Source: Castor canadensis (lineage: Eukaryota > Chordata > Mammalia > Rodentia > Castoridae). Taken from it: 64,000 nt of DNA. The notes under the pieces were generated by a model, which was given only the letters and a program-made list of their open reading frames with translations, did not search any database and was not told the DNA's origin. Where the stretch lies: assembly GCF_047511655.1 (NCBI RefSeq), contig NC_133398.1:52767638-52831637 (forward strand), given 5' to 3'. Below are positions 43,828-55,490 of this stretch, one piece after another. Position 1 is the first letter of the stretch. Every line of letters starts with the position of its first letter. The translations under genes were made by a program, and so were the position numbers.

Positions 43828-44210
43828 TTATGCCCAGCTTAACAAATAACTTGGACAATGAATTAATAAATGAATCTTTCATGGTGGTGGTTATATTGCT
43901 ATAACTTCCTTTTCACCTAAAAGCTGCTTTTAACTCCAATCAATAGTTGGACAAGTAAATTCACTGTGACTTGCTGTCTGCCTTGTACAGGGCTGTGTCC
44001 TCTCAGTCCTCATGATGGGGCACTTATAAAAAGGGATGCATAAGTGTGTAGGGGCTGGTAGATTAAATGATGTGGTTTGATCCTTATCTCTCCTCACTGT
44101 TGTCAGAGAAAAGAAGCAAAGAGAAAAATTAGGGGAGCCACTCTTAGGTTACAAAGGTCAAAACTTGGCTAGGGTCCTTAAATATAATTTTGCACCATAG
44201 GAACATAGCT
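43828..44210. other. No recognised feature
   Basis: Unique sequence without a supported gene. Confidence 0.4.
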
Positions 44211-44211
44211 A

Positions 44212-44297
44212 TTTTTTTTTAGTGATACTGGGGTTTGAACTCAGGGCTTTGCATTTGCTAGGCAATTGCTCTATTCTTTGAACCATGCCTCCAGCCA
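44212..44297 (-). repeat. ID monomer
   Basis: Reverse ID arm with T-run. Confidence 0.87.
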
Positions 44298-44637
44298 GAA
44301 CTTGCCTATTTTTATCTACTATTGGTCTGAAAATCACATATGCTAAACCAAGAGCCCAAAGGCCAGAAAGTGACAATATTATCTCAAGTACTGAAGATAC
44401 TGAGTTCCATGCACACAGAATTTTATACATTAATGGGTTTCAGTGCAATCAGAAAGCAATTGTCTTTTTCATCATGTGCTTTGCAAACAGACAAGAAATT
44501 ATTCACTATTTCTCTATTCATTATCGAAAAATCATAGCTAGGCCAGAGAAGTACTAATTCACTTAATTGTGTGGTTGTAGGAAAAGCATTTTTCTGGAAG
44601 TCAATTCCCTCACTGATAATATGAAAAGACTGGATTC
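44298..44637. other. No recognised feature
   Basis: Overlapping open frames of 65-90 codons have no recognisable domain. Confidence 0.4.
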
Positions 44638-44651
44638 TAAGGTCTCTTCTT

Positions 44652-45702
44652 TTTTTTTTTTAATTTTATTATTCATATGTGCATACAAGGCTTGGGTCAT
44701 TTCTCCCCTCTGCCCCCACCCCCTCCCTTACCACCCACTCCACCCCCTCCCTCTCCCCACCCCCTCAATACCCAGCAGAAACTATTTTGCCCTTATCTCT
44801 AATTTTGTTGTAGAGAGAGTATAAGCAATAATAGGAAGGAACAAGGGTTTTTGCTGGTTGAGATAAGGATAGCTATACAGGGAGTTGACTCACATTAATT
44901 TCCTGTGCGTGGGTGTTACCTTCTAGGTTAATTCTTTTTGATCTCACCTTTTCTCTAGTTCCTGGTCCCCTTTTCCTATTGGCCTCAGTTGCTTTAAGGT
45001 ATCTGCTTTAGTTTCTCTGCATTAAGGGCAACAAATGCTAGCTAGTTTTTTAGGTGTCTTACCTATCCTCACCCCTCCCTTGTGTGCTCTCGCTTTTATC
45101 ATGTGCTCATAGTCCAATCCCCTTGTTGTGTTTGCCCTTGATCTAATGTCCACATATGAGGGAGAACATACGATTTTTGGTCTTTTGGGCCAGGCTAACC
45201 TCACTCAGAATGATGTTCTCCAATTCCATCCATTTACCAGCGAATGATAACATTTCGTTCTTCTTCATGGCTGCGTAAAATTCCATTGTGTATAGATACC
45301 ACATTTTCTTAATCCATTCGTCAGTGATGGGGCATCTTGGCTGTTTCCATAACTTGGCTATTGTGAATAGTGCCGCAATGAACATGGGAGTAACCTGTGT
45401 CACAGTCTTTTGGGTATATCCCCAAGAGTGGTATTGCTGGATCAAATGGTAGATCGATGTCTAGCTTTTTAAGTAGCCTCCAAATTTTTTTCCAGAGTGG
45501 TTGTACTAGTCTACATTCCCACCAACAGTGTAAGAGGGTTCCTTTTTCCCCGCATCCTCGCCAACACCTGTTGTTGGTGGTGTTGCTGATGATGGCTATT
45601 CTAACAGGGGTGAGGTGGAATCTTAGCGTGGTTTTAATTTGCATTTCCTTTATTGCTAGAGATGGTGAGCATTTTTTCATGTGTTTTTTGGCCATTTGAA
45701 TT
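44652..45702 (-). mobile_element. L1 retrotransposon, 5'-truncated (1.05 kb)
   Basis: Poly-A end at 44,652, same G-rich 3' UTR as 34.7 kb and the last part of ORF2 ([38 protein letters not shown]). Perfect 14-bp TSD taaggtctcttctt at 44,638-44,651 and 45,703-45,716. Frame changes near 45,200 and 45,390 show it is inactive. Confidence 0.96.
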
Positions 45703-45870
45703 TAAGGTCTCTTCTTAATGTAACATTTCTTCCTCTATTTCATACAATGCATCAGACCACATGAATTAATTACCTTTATTTTATCCAGTTTTCCCCTTTG
45801 TTCATGGAGGGGAAATAAGAATCTTTCCAAAAATCTGGAAATAAGTTTCCTTTTAAAATTGTGCATGTGA

Positions 45871-46062
45871 GCCAGGCACCAGTGGCTTATGCCTGTAATC
45901 CTAGCTACTCAGGAGGCAGAGATCAGGAGGATTTCAGTTTGAAGCCAGCCCTGGGTAAATAGTTTGCAAGACCCTATCTCAAAAAAAACCTATTGAAAAA
46001 AAGGGCTGTGGAGTGGCTCAACGTGTAGGCCTTGAGTTCAAACTCCAATACTGCAAAAAAAA
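45871..46062 (+). repeat. Two-part SINE, type D1
   Basis: gagccaggcaccagtggctt; cctattgaaaaaaagggctg linker. Confidence 0.92.
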
Positions 46063-46544
46063 ATGTGTCTGTGTTTATATTCCTTGAACATAAAATTCTG
46101 AAAATACAATACAGATCTTTGCCCCTATTTAGCCACTAGATGTCGCTCAACGTCCAGAGTGGGGACCCAGTCCACTTCCTGAATCTGTGCTTTGCCTAGT
46201 CATGCACTGGAAATTGTGTCTCAGTGTCTTGCTCAGTCCTGACAAAAGTCCCCTCTGTCATCCAGAAGAGAGTTCTCCAAATGTCTTAATTTCATCATTT
46301 AAATCAGCATCTAGTTATTGAGCATTTGTTTTACTGCATATAGGGATCAATGTACCTCATAGCCAAATTGCCACTCATCCTTAAGTCCTGGCCCATGGGC
46401 CACCTCCTCTGGGGAGCCTTACTTGACCTCTCTTCCTAATCCAGAGCATGGAAGGAAAACCATTGTCACAGTAGATTCAACCTTTGTTTACAAACCTGCT
46501 TCCCCAAATTCTGAATAATATTCCTAATCTCCTTTATAATGAAA
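46063..46544. other. No recognised feature
   Basis: Unique sequence. No gene supported. Confidence 0.4.
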
Positions 46545-47049
46545 GAAATACACAGTGAATCTACAAAAAGATGCCATTTTTAATTTACAAGAGTGGATCA
46601 CTAAAAAAAAATATATATATATAAAGATTGGAAGACCTCACAATTTTGACAGGACAGGGACTCTCATATATTCTGAGTAGGAACATATCCTGGGTTTTGC
46701 TTACTGGAAGATAACTTGGTAATATCTGCCAAAATTTAAATGGAGCAAATTCTTCTGGACATTATTCCTTACATGAATAGTACTTGGACACAAGCACAAA
46801 TATCCACGAAAGAAGATATTTGCTGGGGGGCTGGGATAAAGGAGAATGATGGAGGGGGTGAATTTAAGTAAGATATAGTGTAACCACTTTTATAAATGCT
46901 ACAATGTACCCTCAGTACAACAATAGGCTAATAAAAATAAAATTAAATTAAAAAAAGAATAAACCTCCCCATAAGAGAGAATTTGCTGCACAATTATTTG
47001 TGAGAGCAAAAAACTAAAAGTGACCTAAAAGTCCATCAGCATGAAACTA
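46545..47049 (+). mobile_element. Old L1 3' remnant with an A-tailed insert
   Basis: gacagggactctcatatatt, taacttggtaatatctgcca, then atttgtgagagcaaaaaact and gacctaaaagtccatcagca follow L1M order. A separate 140-bp A-tailed piece (about 46,824-46,965, ctaataaaaataaaatt end) is inserted in between and is not identified. Confidence 0.7.
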
Positions 47050-47609
47050 GGCGGGTGCTGGTGGCTCACGCCTGTAATACTCACCACATGGGAGGAAGGG
47101 ATCAGGAGAACTATCAGCTTTGGCTCATAGTTCCTAAGACCCCATCTCCAAAATAACCAGAGCAAAATGGACTGAAGTTGTGGCTCAAGCAGGAGAACAC
47201 CTGGTTTGCAAATGCAAAACCCTGAGTTCAAACCCCAGTCCCACCAAAAAAAAAAAAAAAAAAAAAAAAAGAGCTGGACACCAATGACTCATGCCTGTAA
47301 TCGCACAGGAGGCAGAGATCAGGAGGATCCTGGTTCAAAGCCAGCCCTGGGCAAATAGTTCCTCGAGACCCTGTCTTGAAAAACCCTTCACAAAAACAGA
47401 GATGGTGGAGTGGCTCAAGGTGAAGGCCTTGAGTTCAAGCCCCAGTACTGAAAAAACAAATAAATAAATAAAAAATTTTTAAAAAGAAGAAAAAAGTCAA
47501 AATAAATACAAAATGAAAAACTGGCTGCTTGGTGGAGTGTGAGTTCAAGTGGTAGAGCACCTGCCTAGCAAATTGGAGGCCCAGAGTTCAAACAAAGATT
47601 AAAAAAAAT
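47048..47609 (+). repeat. Two two-part SINEs and an ID monomer
   Basis: 47,048-47,271 D2 with 26-A tail; 47,271-47,478 D1 inserted at that tail; 47,522-47,609 ID monomer, the latter lacking its tail end. Confidence 0.88.
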
Positions 47610-47637
47610 GAAGATAGATATAGAAAGAATTCATCAC

Positions 47638-47716
47638 CAGTGGAACTGGGGGTTGTTGAATTCGGGGCCTCAGGCTTGCTAGGCCGGTGCTCTCCACTCC
47701 AGCCCTGCCCCAGCCC
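47638..47716 (-). repeat. ID monomer
   Basis: Reverse ID arm (cttgctaggccggtgctct). Confidence 0.82.
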
Positions 47717-47916
47717 CATAGGTAAATCTTTTTCTCCCCTCAGGGAAATGTGTCCTGGCGTTCACTCTATCCCCTTCATTCTTCAGAATACTGATGTTTG
47801 TATGATTTTAACTAGCTGTGTATTCTACAACTTGCACAGGGAAACTGAAGCACAGTCTGTTACTTTCTCACCTGGTAAGTATTCCAATCTTGTACCACAT
47901 TTCAGTACAGAATCTT

Positions 47917-48066
47917 TTTTTTTTTTTTTTTAAGGTATTCTGTCCATGTAGGGTTTATTGATCACTTTCAATTTTTTTTTTAACGTGTGTGGGGGACTGG
48001 GGTTTTAAATGCAGGCTTCACACTTGCAAAGCAGGCACTCTACCGCTTGAACCACCCCTCCAACCC
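47917..48066 (-). mobile_element. ID SINE with a 3'-transduced segment
   Basis: Bounded by a perfect 15-bp TSD tcagtacagaatctt at 47,902-47,916 and 48,067-48,081. On minus the order is ID arm (48,066-47,982), short A-run (47,981-47,972), about 40 non-SINE bases containing AATAAA (47,959-47,954), then a second, final A-run (47,931-47,917). This is the structure of a SINE transcript that read into flanking DNA and was polyadenylated there before insertion. Confidence 0.88.
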
Positions 48067-48308
48067 TCAGTACAGAATCTTGAGTGTAATGGCTTTTTGA
48101 TGAACTTTGGTTTTATCAGATGGAGACTGAATTGCAGCTTTTATTTATCCACAGTGAATTACTTAATGTATGTTCTCATTTTCACAGATGAATAAAGCCT
48201 TTCAACAAAAGGCTCCCATTTGCCTCTCACATGGATATTGCCAGCAATCAAGAAACCCAATTACATCCTGAATATTCCTTGCTGCCTTAACAATGGACCT
48301 AAAACTAG

Positions 48309-48392
48309 AGCAGGGTGGAGTGGCCCAGGTGGTAGAGCATAGGCCTAGCAAGCGTGGAGCCCTGAGTTCAAATCCCAGTACCGCAAAAAAAA
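48309..48392 (+). repeat. ID monomer
   Basis: agcagggtggagtggcccag; A-tail of nine. Confidence 0.88.
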
Positions 48393-48533
48393 AGCCCAGA
48401 CGGAATTAGCAATGCTAATTGAGCACATAGCAATGTACTGAACAGCCAGTTTGTTTTACATGTCATGAGGGCACCTAAATAATTTTTCATTAAACAGTTA
48501 TTGAATACTTGGCCTATAATTTAATTAATTTAT

Positions 48534-49710
48534 TATGCAACAGCTTTATTGAGGTATAACCTATATTCCACGAAAGCATCCATTTGAAGTTTACAATCTG
48601 GTGACTTAGTACATTTAGCAATCATCATCACATTTCATTTATAAACCATTTCCACCCTGCCCCCAAACCCTATGCAGTCGGTCTCTGTCCTCACTCCCAA
48701 CCCTAGGCAATCCCCCCTCTGCTTTCCATCTCCATAAATTTGCCTTTTTTGACATTTCATACAAATAGGATCATATAATCACTTAGCATAATGTTTTCCA
48801 TAGTGCGGGATATGTCAGTGCTCGTTCCTTTTTGGTTTTTTATTTGTATTTGTATATATTTTTAATACACATTTATTGATTGCCTGCTGTGTGGTCAGGT
48901 CAGAAACTACAGAGAACAGGGGAGAAGTTTAAGATTTGAACCATATCCTAGCTGGGAGTGTAGTTCAGTGGTAGAGCACCTGCTTAGCATGAGTCTGAAG
49001 CCCTGGGTTCAATTCCCAATAACACAATCTTTAAGGATTCAAGACCCTCCTTTTCTGTGGCATTCAGATCTTTTTTGTGTGTGTATTGGTATTGGGGTTT
49101 GAACTCACACCTGTAATAGGGTCTCATGAACTATTTCCCTGGGCTAGCTTTGAACCTAGATCCTCCTGATCTCTGCCTCTTGAGCAGTTAAGATTACAGG
49201 CATGAGCCACTGACACCTGGCTACTTTTTTATATTTTTCTTTTTTTAAAAATTATTTTGTGTTCTCATTCTTTTTTGTGAGTAATATCCCATCATGTATG
49301 CCATACTACATTTCAGTTAACCATTCACCTCTTGATAGGCATTTGGATTGTTTCCGAGGTTGACTACTAGGAACAATGCTGCAAGGAACATTTCCTTATG
49401 CCCCCTGCGCCTCATACTGGAGCTTGAACTCATAGCCTGGCACTTGCTAGGAAGGCACTCTACGGCTTGAGCCATGCTGTCAGCCTGTAACTGTTTCTCT
49501 TAATGGACATGTGTTTTCACTCATTTCGTTCTCTCTTTTTTTTTTGGCAGTACTAAGGATCAAACCCAGGGCCTTGTATATGCTAAGTAAACACTTAACC
49601 ACCGAGCTACATCCCCAGACCTTTCACTTATTAGGTGGATTGCTGATTATAGAAAAGTTTGTTCAACTTTTTAAAAAAGTGCCGACCTGCTGTCCAAAGT
49701 GGCTGCACTA
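48534..49710 (-). mobile_element. Old L1 remnant with four SINE insertions
   Basis: tattgaggtataacctatat, catttcatacaaataggatc, cacttagcataatgttttcc, gatgtttggattg-like (ggcatttggattgtttcc) and gtccaaagtggctgcacta run in reverse L1M order. Insertions: ID (+) 48,948-49,030; two-part (-) 49,072-49,222; ID (-) 49,400-49,485; ID (-) 49,535-49,622. Confidence 0.8.
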
Positions 49711-49912
49711 CTTTTTTTTTTTTTTTTTTTTGCGGTACTGGGGTTTGAACTCAGGGCCTACACCGTGAGCCACTCCACCAGCACTTTTTTGTGATGGGTT
49801 TTTTCAACATAGGGTCTGTAGAACTATTTGCCTGGGCTGGCTTTGAACCTAGGTCCTCCTGATCTCTGCCTCCTGAGTAGCCAGGATTATAGGCAAGCCA
49901 CTGGCACCTGGC
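49711..49912 (-). repeat. Two-part SINE, type D1
   Basis: 21-T tail then reverse D1 element. Confidence 0.92.
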
Positions 49913-49919
49913 CTTAGTC

Positions 49920-50258
49920 TGTTTCTTAGGTGGTTTAAACAGGTTTAAAAATTCTATACTCATTCTTGTATAGAGAATATATCAACCATATTCACCTTCA
50001 TAACTTCCTTCTTTTACCTTTCTCCTCCCCCTCTCAGATGTGTTCTTAGGACAGGATGTTTTTAAGCCCCAAGCCCAAACTCTTGGGTTTCCTAAGTCAG
50101 TTCTGGCCACTTGCCTCGGTATGTCAAATACAAAAGAAGAGAGGAAATTTATTATATAGCACAGGCAGCCCTGGGAAGAGGAAAGGTAGCATTTCAACCC
50201 ATCTTCAGTCATATTTTCTGAACAGACATTTTCCTTGGTTCAAATAAGAGGAAGATTT
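49920..50258. other. No recognised feature
   Basis: Unique sequence. Confidence 0.4.
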
Positions 50259-50259
50259 G

Positions 50260-50337
50260 GGGGGCCTGCCTAGCAAGTGTTGATGCCCTTGAGTTCAAAC
50301 CTCTGTACAGCAAAAAAAAAAAAAAAAAGAAAGAAAA
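50260..50337 (+). repeat. ID monomer, 5'-truncated
   Basis: Begins at gcctgcctagcaagtgttg; A-tail of 17. Confidence 0.83.
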
Positions 50338-50339
50338 AG

Positions 50340-51278
50340 TGGAGGCAGGGTTGAGATGTATGTATAGTTAAACTGTCTGAGTCCCAGTTGTGTTCCAGTG
50401 GTCATAGGTAGCAGGAGGCAGTCACAGGTTGTCTAGAAACTCATTATCTCAGGATTGGTCAGGTGGGATCTGGTCACTGATTCTTGGCAGGTGGTCAGGT
50501 TCTCTATGGATTCCAAAATGGCTGCAAAGTGACTTCAGGAGAGAATGGCTCAGAAAAAAGGACACAGATGCATACTGGAAACTGGGGTGCCCAGTTGTTA
50601 TCCTGCCTTTAGTTGGGACCAAGTAAAGAGTCACTGTTTCTCAGCAAAAGTACCTTTTAAGCATCTATTACATTTTCAGGTCAAATTTACTCTATCTTCC
50701 AATTTATACTGGGGCCACACGACATTACAGAAATGGATTAGAACTGTCCTCTTGAGGGAGTCCATTGGTAGTCGGACTCAATTTTTGAGTACATTCCAGA
50801 GGGGAATCAGTGGAGATTGACTGAGAACTGCCCACATCTGTAAGAGACAAAAAAGCGAGGCAGCCTACCTGGGTTCAAGGGACTTCTTCCTTCTGGAGGA
50901 ACCTGGTAGCAAGAGAGAGGCTAGTGCCTGAAGCTTTTGCCTAGTTTTTTGTTTGTTTGTTTGTTTGTTGTTTTTTGTGTAGTCAAGAAGGGAGCAAACT
51001 TGAGCAGACATGCTGTCCATCCAGCATCCCAGGGGTTCTGACCAGGCACCGGTATCCTACCCTGGGGCTCAGAACCTTCCCGGTTTCTCCAAGGCCTATG
51101 ACCAATGACAACCTTGGAGATCCAAGAATGAAGTTCCTTAGATTTTCGTCTTTCCTTATCCATGGTCTCCTAACACCCATTCTCCCCGTAGGAGAATCAT
51201 ATCTGCCAACTGAAAACATGCTAATGTCACAACAGAAGGAACTTAACCCTTGAGAGCTTTGTTTAAAAATGGTAGTTT
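50340..51278. other. No recognised feature apart from (TTTG)n
   Basis: About 940 bp without a SINE; (TTTG)n at 50,947-50,970. Overlapping frames of 60-106 codons on both strands lack any known motif or clean exon borders. Confidence 0.4.
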
Positions 51279-51280
51279 TA

Positions 51281-51399
51281 AAGCCAGGTGTGGAGGTATA
51301 CATCTGTAGTCACAGCACCTAGGAGGCTGAGGGAGGAAGATAGAGAGTTTAAGGCTAGTCTGGGCTATAGAGCAAAACCCTGTCTCAATAAACAAAAAT
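51281..51399 (+). repeat. B1
   Basis: agccaggtgtggaggtatac; ctagtctgggctatagagca. Confidence 0.9.
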
Positions 51400-51614
51400 G
51401 GTTGTTTTGATTTTGAACAGGTAACAGTGCAGCTTAAAACCTGAAAAAGCATGAAGTTTCTTTTTCAATCTTTTTTCTCAGCCATCTACTTCTCCTCCCA
51501 TAGGTAGTCTTACTAGTTTCTTAAATATTCTTTCAGAGATATGCTACTTCCAAAGAAGATATGAAATAAAAGCCCTCCCCCTTTTCCACTAAGGATGGTG
51601 TCTATATACACTGT

Positions 51615-51812
51615 TTTCTTTGTTCTTTGAATTCAGGGCCTTGTGCTTGCTAGGCAAGTGCTCCATTACTTGAGCCATGCTTCCCAGTCCTCTGGCTTCC
51701 AGTGTAATTGTTAGATGGGATCTCAGGCTAATTATGCCTGTGCTGGACTTGAGCTGCAATTCTCCTACCTCTGCCTCCTGAATACTGGGACCACAGCTGT
51801 GAACCTCATGCA
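51615..51812 (-). repeat. Diverged ID + B1 in reverse
   Basis: gggccttgtgcttgctaggc then a B1-like arm (gcctcctgaatactgggacc). Confidence 0.78.
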
Positions 51813-52004
51813 CTGCTTTCTCTCTTGCTTTTTCACTTAGATAGCTTTCCATACAGTTATGTCACAATTTATTTAATTAGTCCTCTATTGGAGGACTAAA
51901 TATTAATATATTTAGTGATTTGTTACTATAACCAATGATGCAATGAATTTCCTTGAACATAGCCATTTTGTAAAGGTGAAAGCTAGTGTTAAAAGTGGGA
52001 TCTG

Positions 52005-52223
52005 GCTGGGTGCCAGTGGCTTATCCCTGTAATCCTAGCCTCTCAGGAGGCAGAGATCAGGAGGACCTAGGTTCAAAGCCAGCCTGGGTAAATAGTTCAC
52101 AAAACACTGTCTCAAAAACAACCCTTCACAAAAAAAAAAAAAAAAAAAAAAAGGAGGGCTGGTGGAGTGGCTCAAGCTGTAGGCCCTGAGTTCAAGCCCC
52201 AGTACTGAAAAAAAAAAAAAAAA
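52005..52223 (+). repeat. Two-part SINE, type D1
   Basis: 24-A linker and 17-A tail; TSD agtgggatctg / agtaggatctg. Confidence 0.92.
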
Positions 52224-52344
52224 GTAGGATCTGTCTGACTTTAAAGCTACTCCACAGGCTGGTGGAATGTCTCAAGTAGAATCTCATGAGCTGCACAGGC
52301 TTGTCCTACGAACCTAACTGGAAATGATGGGAGATGAAGAAAGG

Positions 52345-52632
52345 ACAAAAGATAGAAGACAGACATGCAGAAAGCTGGGGTCAGTTGGGCTGGGTGCTTG
52401 GATGGAGACACACAATGGCCAGAGCAATCTTTCTAAAACAAGCTCAGGCCCTTTTGGGGCCTGTGGTTCAAACTTCTTCATGTGACTTACAGACCCTTTG
52501 GTGGCCTCACCAACATCTACCCTCACCCCCTCTGAGTTAACTTCTCCCACCATCTGATTTCAGTGACAAAAGATGCAGAAAGCTAGGGTTAGGTGGGCTG
52601 CATGCTCTGATGGAGACACACACAGCAGCAAC
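52345..52632. repeat. Diverged direct duplication
   Basis: gacaaaagat ... atgcagaaagctggggt ... gatggagacacaca near 52,345-52,415 recurs near 52,565-52,628, roughly 80% alike by eye, about 210 bases apart. Surrounding sequence to 52,860 is unassigned and has no supported gene. Confidence 0.6.
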
Positions 52633-52865
52633 AGCCGCAGCAGCCAACAGTCAGCAGCCTCCTCCACCTCCAGCGAGTTTATCATACACCTTGGCAAACA
52701 AAGAGGTGTGGCAACAGTTCTGGGGGCGGGCATGACATTGCTACCCTCTGAATATAAACATCTTAGGAAAGCAGCTGTGCTGCACTTGCCCTTGCTCCCT
52801 TCTGCAGCTGGGGCCATGCTAACTCAGCCTGTAGATTATTGGACATAGCTGTGCTCCACTCTCCA

Positions 52866-53375
52866 CAATAGAGCACCTGCCTGGTAAGTGTGGGACCTTG
52901 AGTTCAGATTTTAGTACCACAAAAAAAAGTGGCCACGCACCTCTATACTACACCACTTCCTAATATGTTGTTGATTGATTTCAGAAGGTGATTTTTTTTT
53001 AAGATAGGATTTTACTACTCATCTCAAGGTTGAACTCTTGAACCACTATGGGGCTCAACCTTGAACTTTTGATCCTTGTATTTCAGCTTTCTCAGTACAG
53101 AGATTGCAGATGTGTGCCCAGTTGAGAAGATTATTTGGCTTTTTGGTTTATTTGTTTTTCATTTTGTTTTTTCTATTGTACTGGGGTTTGAACTCAAGGC
53201 CTTCTGCTTGCTAGTCAAGCACTCTACCACTTGAGCCATGCCGGAAGCCCTTACTTGATTTTACTTTTTTCCTTTGAGACAGGGTCTCATTATGTAGCCC
53301 AGGCTGCCTGGGAAGTCAGTGTGTAGCCCTCGATCCTTCCTCATAAGTGGTGGGATTTTAGGTGTGTGCCATTGT
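52866..53375. repeat. ID fragment (+), B1 (-), ID (-), B1 (-)
   Basis: 52,866-52,929 ID 3' part; 52,990-53,125 B1-like with internal duplication of caaggttgaactcttga / caaccttgaacttttga; 53,154-53,250 ID; 53,262-53,375 B1. Confidence 0.78.
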
Positions 53376-53687
53376 GCCACTATGATTCTTAACTCTTCTC
53401 AATTTTATGAGTTGACTTTGTGCTCTAATCCCTGTGTCTCTCAGTTCCCAGTCCCAATTCCAGCCACTCCTGAATTCCTGGGAAGTTTGGAAACATTTCT
53501 TCTCTGGGAACCTCACCCATACTTGGATGACCTCAATGACAGTCTAGGAAAGAAGGATCATGAGCTCAGAGCACTAGAGAAAGGTTTTCTTTTCTCATAG
53601 GTTTCAGGTAAATATACTTTGGGATTTAACCCAAAGGTAGGTGTTTTACCTTTGGGGGAAGGTGTCTAGGGCATGTGGAAAGCCTCC

Positions 53688-53758
53688 AGGGCTGGGGATC
53701 AAACCCTGGGCCTCCCACATGCTAGCCAAGTGTTCTCCCACTGAGCTGCATCCCAGCC
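53688..53758 (-). repeat. ID monomer
   Basis: ggggatcaaaccctgggcct; ccactgagctgcatcccagc. Confidence 0.87.
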
Positions 53759-54234
53759 AGAGTGATGACCTGACCTCTGCAGAGACAATGGCACACCAGC
53801 CTCTTTAGCAATATATCTTGCCTCATCCATCAAGGGTGACACTTAACACAGATCATTTTTGTCTTGCACAACCTTTCATTATGCATGGGACTAAGTTTGC
53901 TCCAGATTTGAGTCATTTCCTGTTAAAATTGTACATCCAGCTCATGGTGCTGAAAGGTGACTGGTCTCATGACCACTCTGGGTAGCTCTGAACTTTGCTC
54001 TAGTTTTTGTTGCAGTGACAGATATTCCTCTGTGAACTTTCACCTAGAAATGTGACTCCCTGAAATTATTAATAGTACTCCAGGTGGCCTAATAATTCCT
54101 TTTACTGTATAGGTATTTGAGATATATAAATATTTGCTAAACATTATTAGCACATATGTTTACAATTAAAACTTGGCTTTTCTATCCTAGCCAGACAAAA
54201 CATCACTTGTCTATCATTTTTGTCCTGTAGTAAT

Positions 54235-54712
54235 ATCAGTAATTAATAATGAGCCCTTACTGCCTGCCAGGTATTGTGCTATGTCTTTTAGGTAAGTAAG
54301 TCTCTCAAAGGTTGGGTGCTGTTATTAGTAGTATCTCATTTTATTTTATTTTTACTTTTTTTTTTTTGGTGGGACTGGGGTTTGAATTCAGGCCTTGCAT
54401 TTGCAAAACAGGTGCTCCAACCACTTGTGCCACACCTCTAGTCCATATTGCTTGGGTTATTTAGGAGATGGGGATCTCCCCAACTATTTGCCCAGGCTGG
54501 CCTCAAACTGTGATCCTCATGATCTCAGCCTCCTAAGTACCTAGGATTATAGGTGTGAGCCATCAGGGCCAAGTAGTATCTCAGTTTACATGTGAGCAAA
54601 CTGAAGCTTAGAGTGGTTAAGCCACTTGGTTAAAGTGACATAGGTACTAGGTAGGAGAACAGGGATGCAGACCCCCTACAATCCAGTGTCAATCACTATG
54701 CCATGTATTTGT
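54235..54712 (-). repeat. MIR split by a D2 SINE
   Basis: MIR landmarks gcctgccaggtattgtgcta before and ttacatgtgagcaaactgaa and cttagagtggttaagccact after. A minus D2 SINE at 54,339-54,571 with perfect TSD agtagtatctca (54,327-54,338; 54,572-54,583) lies between. Confidence 0.85.
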
Positions 54713-54839
54713 TAGACACAGAGCCTCCATCTGTCTTACTACCACTGCTATTTCCCACCTGCCCAAACAGACTTTCTTGTCTCTCTATCCTGCCTATCAC
54801 CACAAGCACACAAAACGAAGAAAAATAAATCAAAAGTGC

Positions 54840-55404
54840 TGTGAGGGGAGCAAATGGCAGAAGTGACTTTGTCTTAGACAAGAGAGACAGGAAGGCACCC
54901 TTAAAAGTAAACTTGTAAGAAGTCTTAGGAGCAGTCCCTTCACCAAGATAAGAAAATATAGAGGTCTTTCTCCTAGCTAAGGGAGATAGGGAAACACCTT
55001 TGGAAACATCCAAAGGGATAAGAAACAGGCTCCTCAAGGAAAGTAACACAGCAAACTTGCTACCAAGATAGCAAAGGGAGTTATAAAACGTAAAGAGTCA
55101 TAAAATGTAAATGGCGGGCCTTGAGGACAGGATGAATGGACAAGACCCTCCTGGAATGTCCCGTTTGATAAGGGTGGGTCAGGGTCAGTGAGAAATTAAT
55201 TAGATGGCAATTCAGTTACCAATGTAGTTTCAAGATAGACTTCAGCCATTCTTTGACTTAGCATTTTCACTAAGTCCCACCTGTTAGGGTGCTTTGCTAT
55301 CCTTTCAATAAACTTTGTGCTTGTTTTACTCTTAACTCCTGCTCCAGAGTCTTCAATCATCAATGTCGGTAGGACAAGGACTTGGGATCAACCATCCAGT
55401 GGCA
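54840..55404 (+). mobile_element. Solo LTR, 565 bp
   Basis: Starts TGTGAGGGG and ends CAGTGGCA with a 4-bp duplication gtgc at 54,836-54,839 and 55,405-55,408. CAATAAACTTTGTGCTTG near 55,305 is a typical R-region poly-A signal, about 95 bases from the end. The 4-bp TSD fits ERV1. It is not the same LTR as 39,568-40,388, nor clearly that of the provirus at 61.6 kb. Confidence 0.85.
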
Positions 55405-55413
55405 GTGCCGTGC

Positions 55414-55490
55414 TAAGAAAGAAAAGAAAGAAAGAAAAAAGGGGAGAAAAGGAAGAAAGGAAAGGAAGAAAAGAAAGCAAGAAAGAAAAC
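55414..55490. repeat. A/G-rich low-complexity tract
   Basis: AAAG/GGAA units, 77 bp. Confidence 0.88.

Noticed and set aside
45321..45695. 124-codon minus open frame as a gene
   Set aside because: Same L1 ORF2 family, in the truncated copy at 44,652-45,702.
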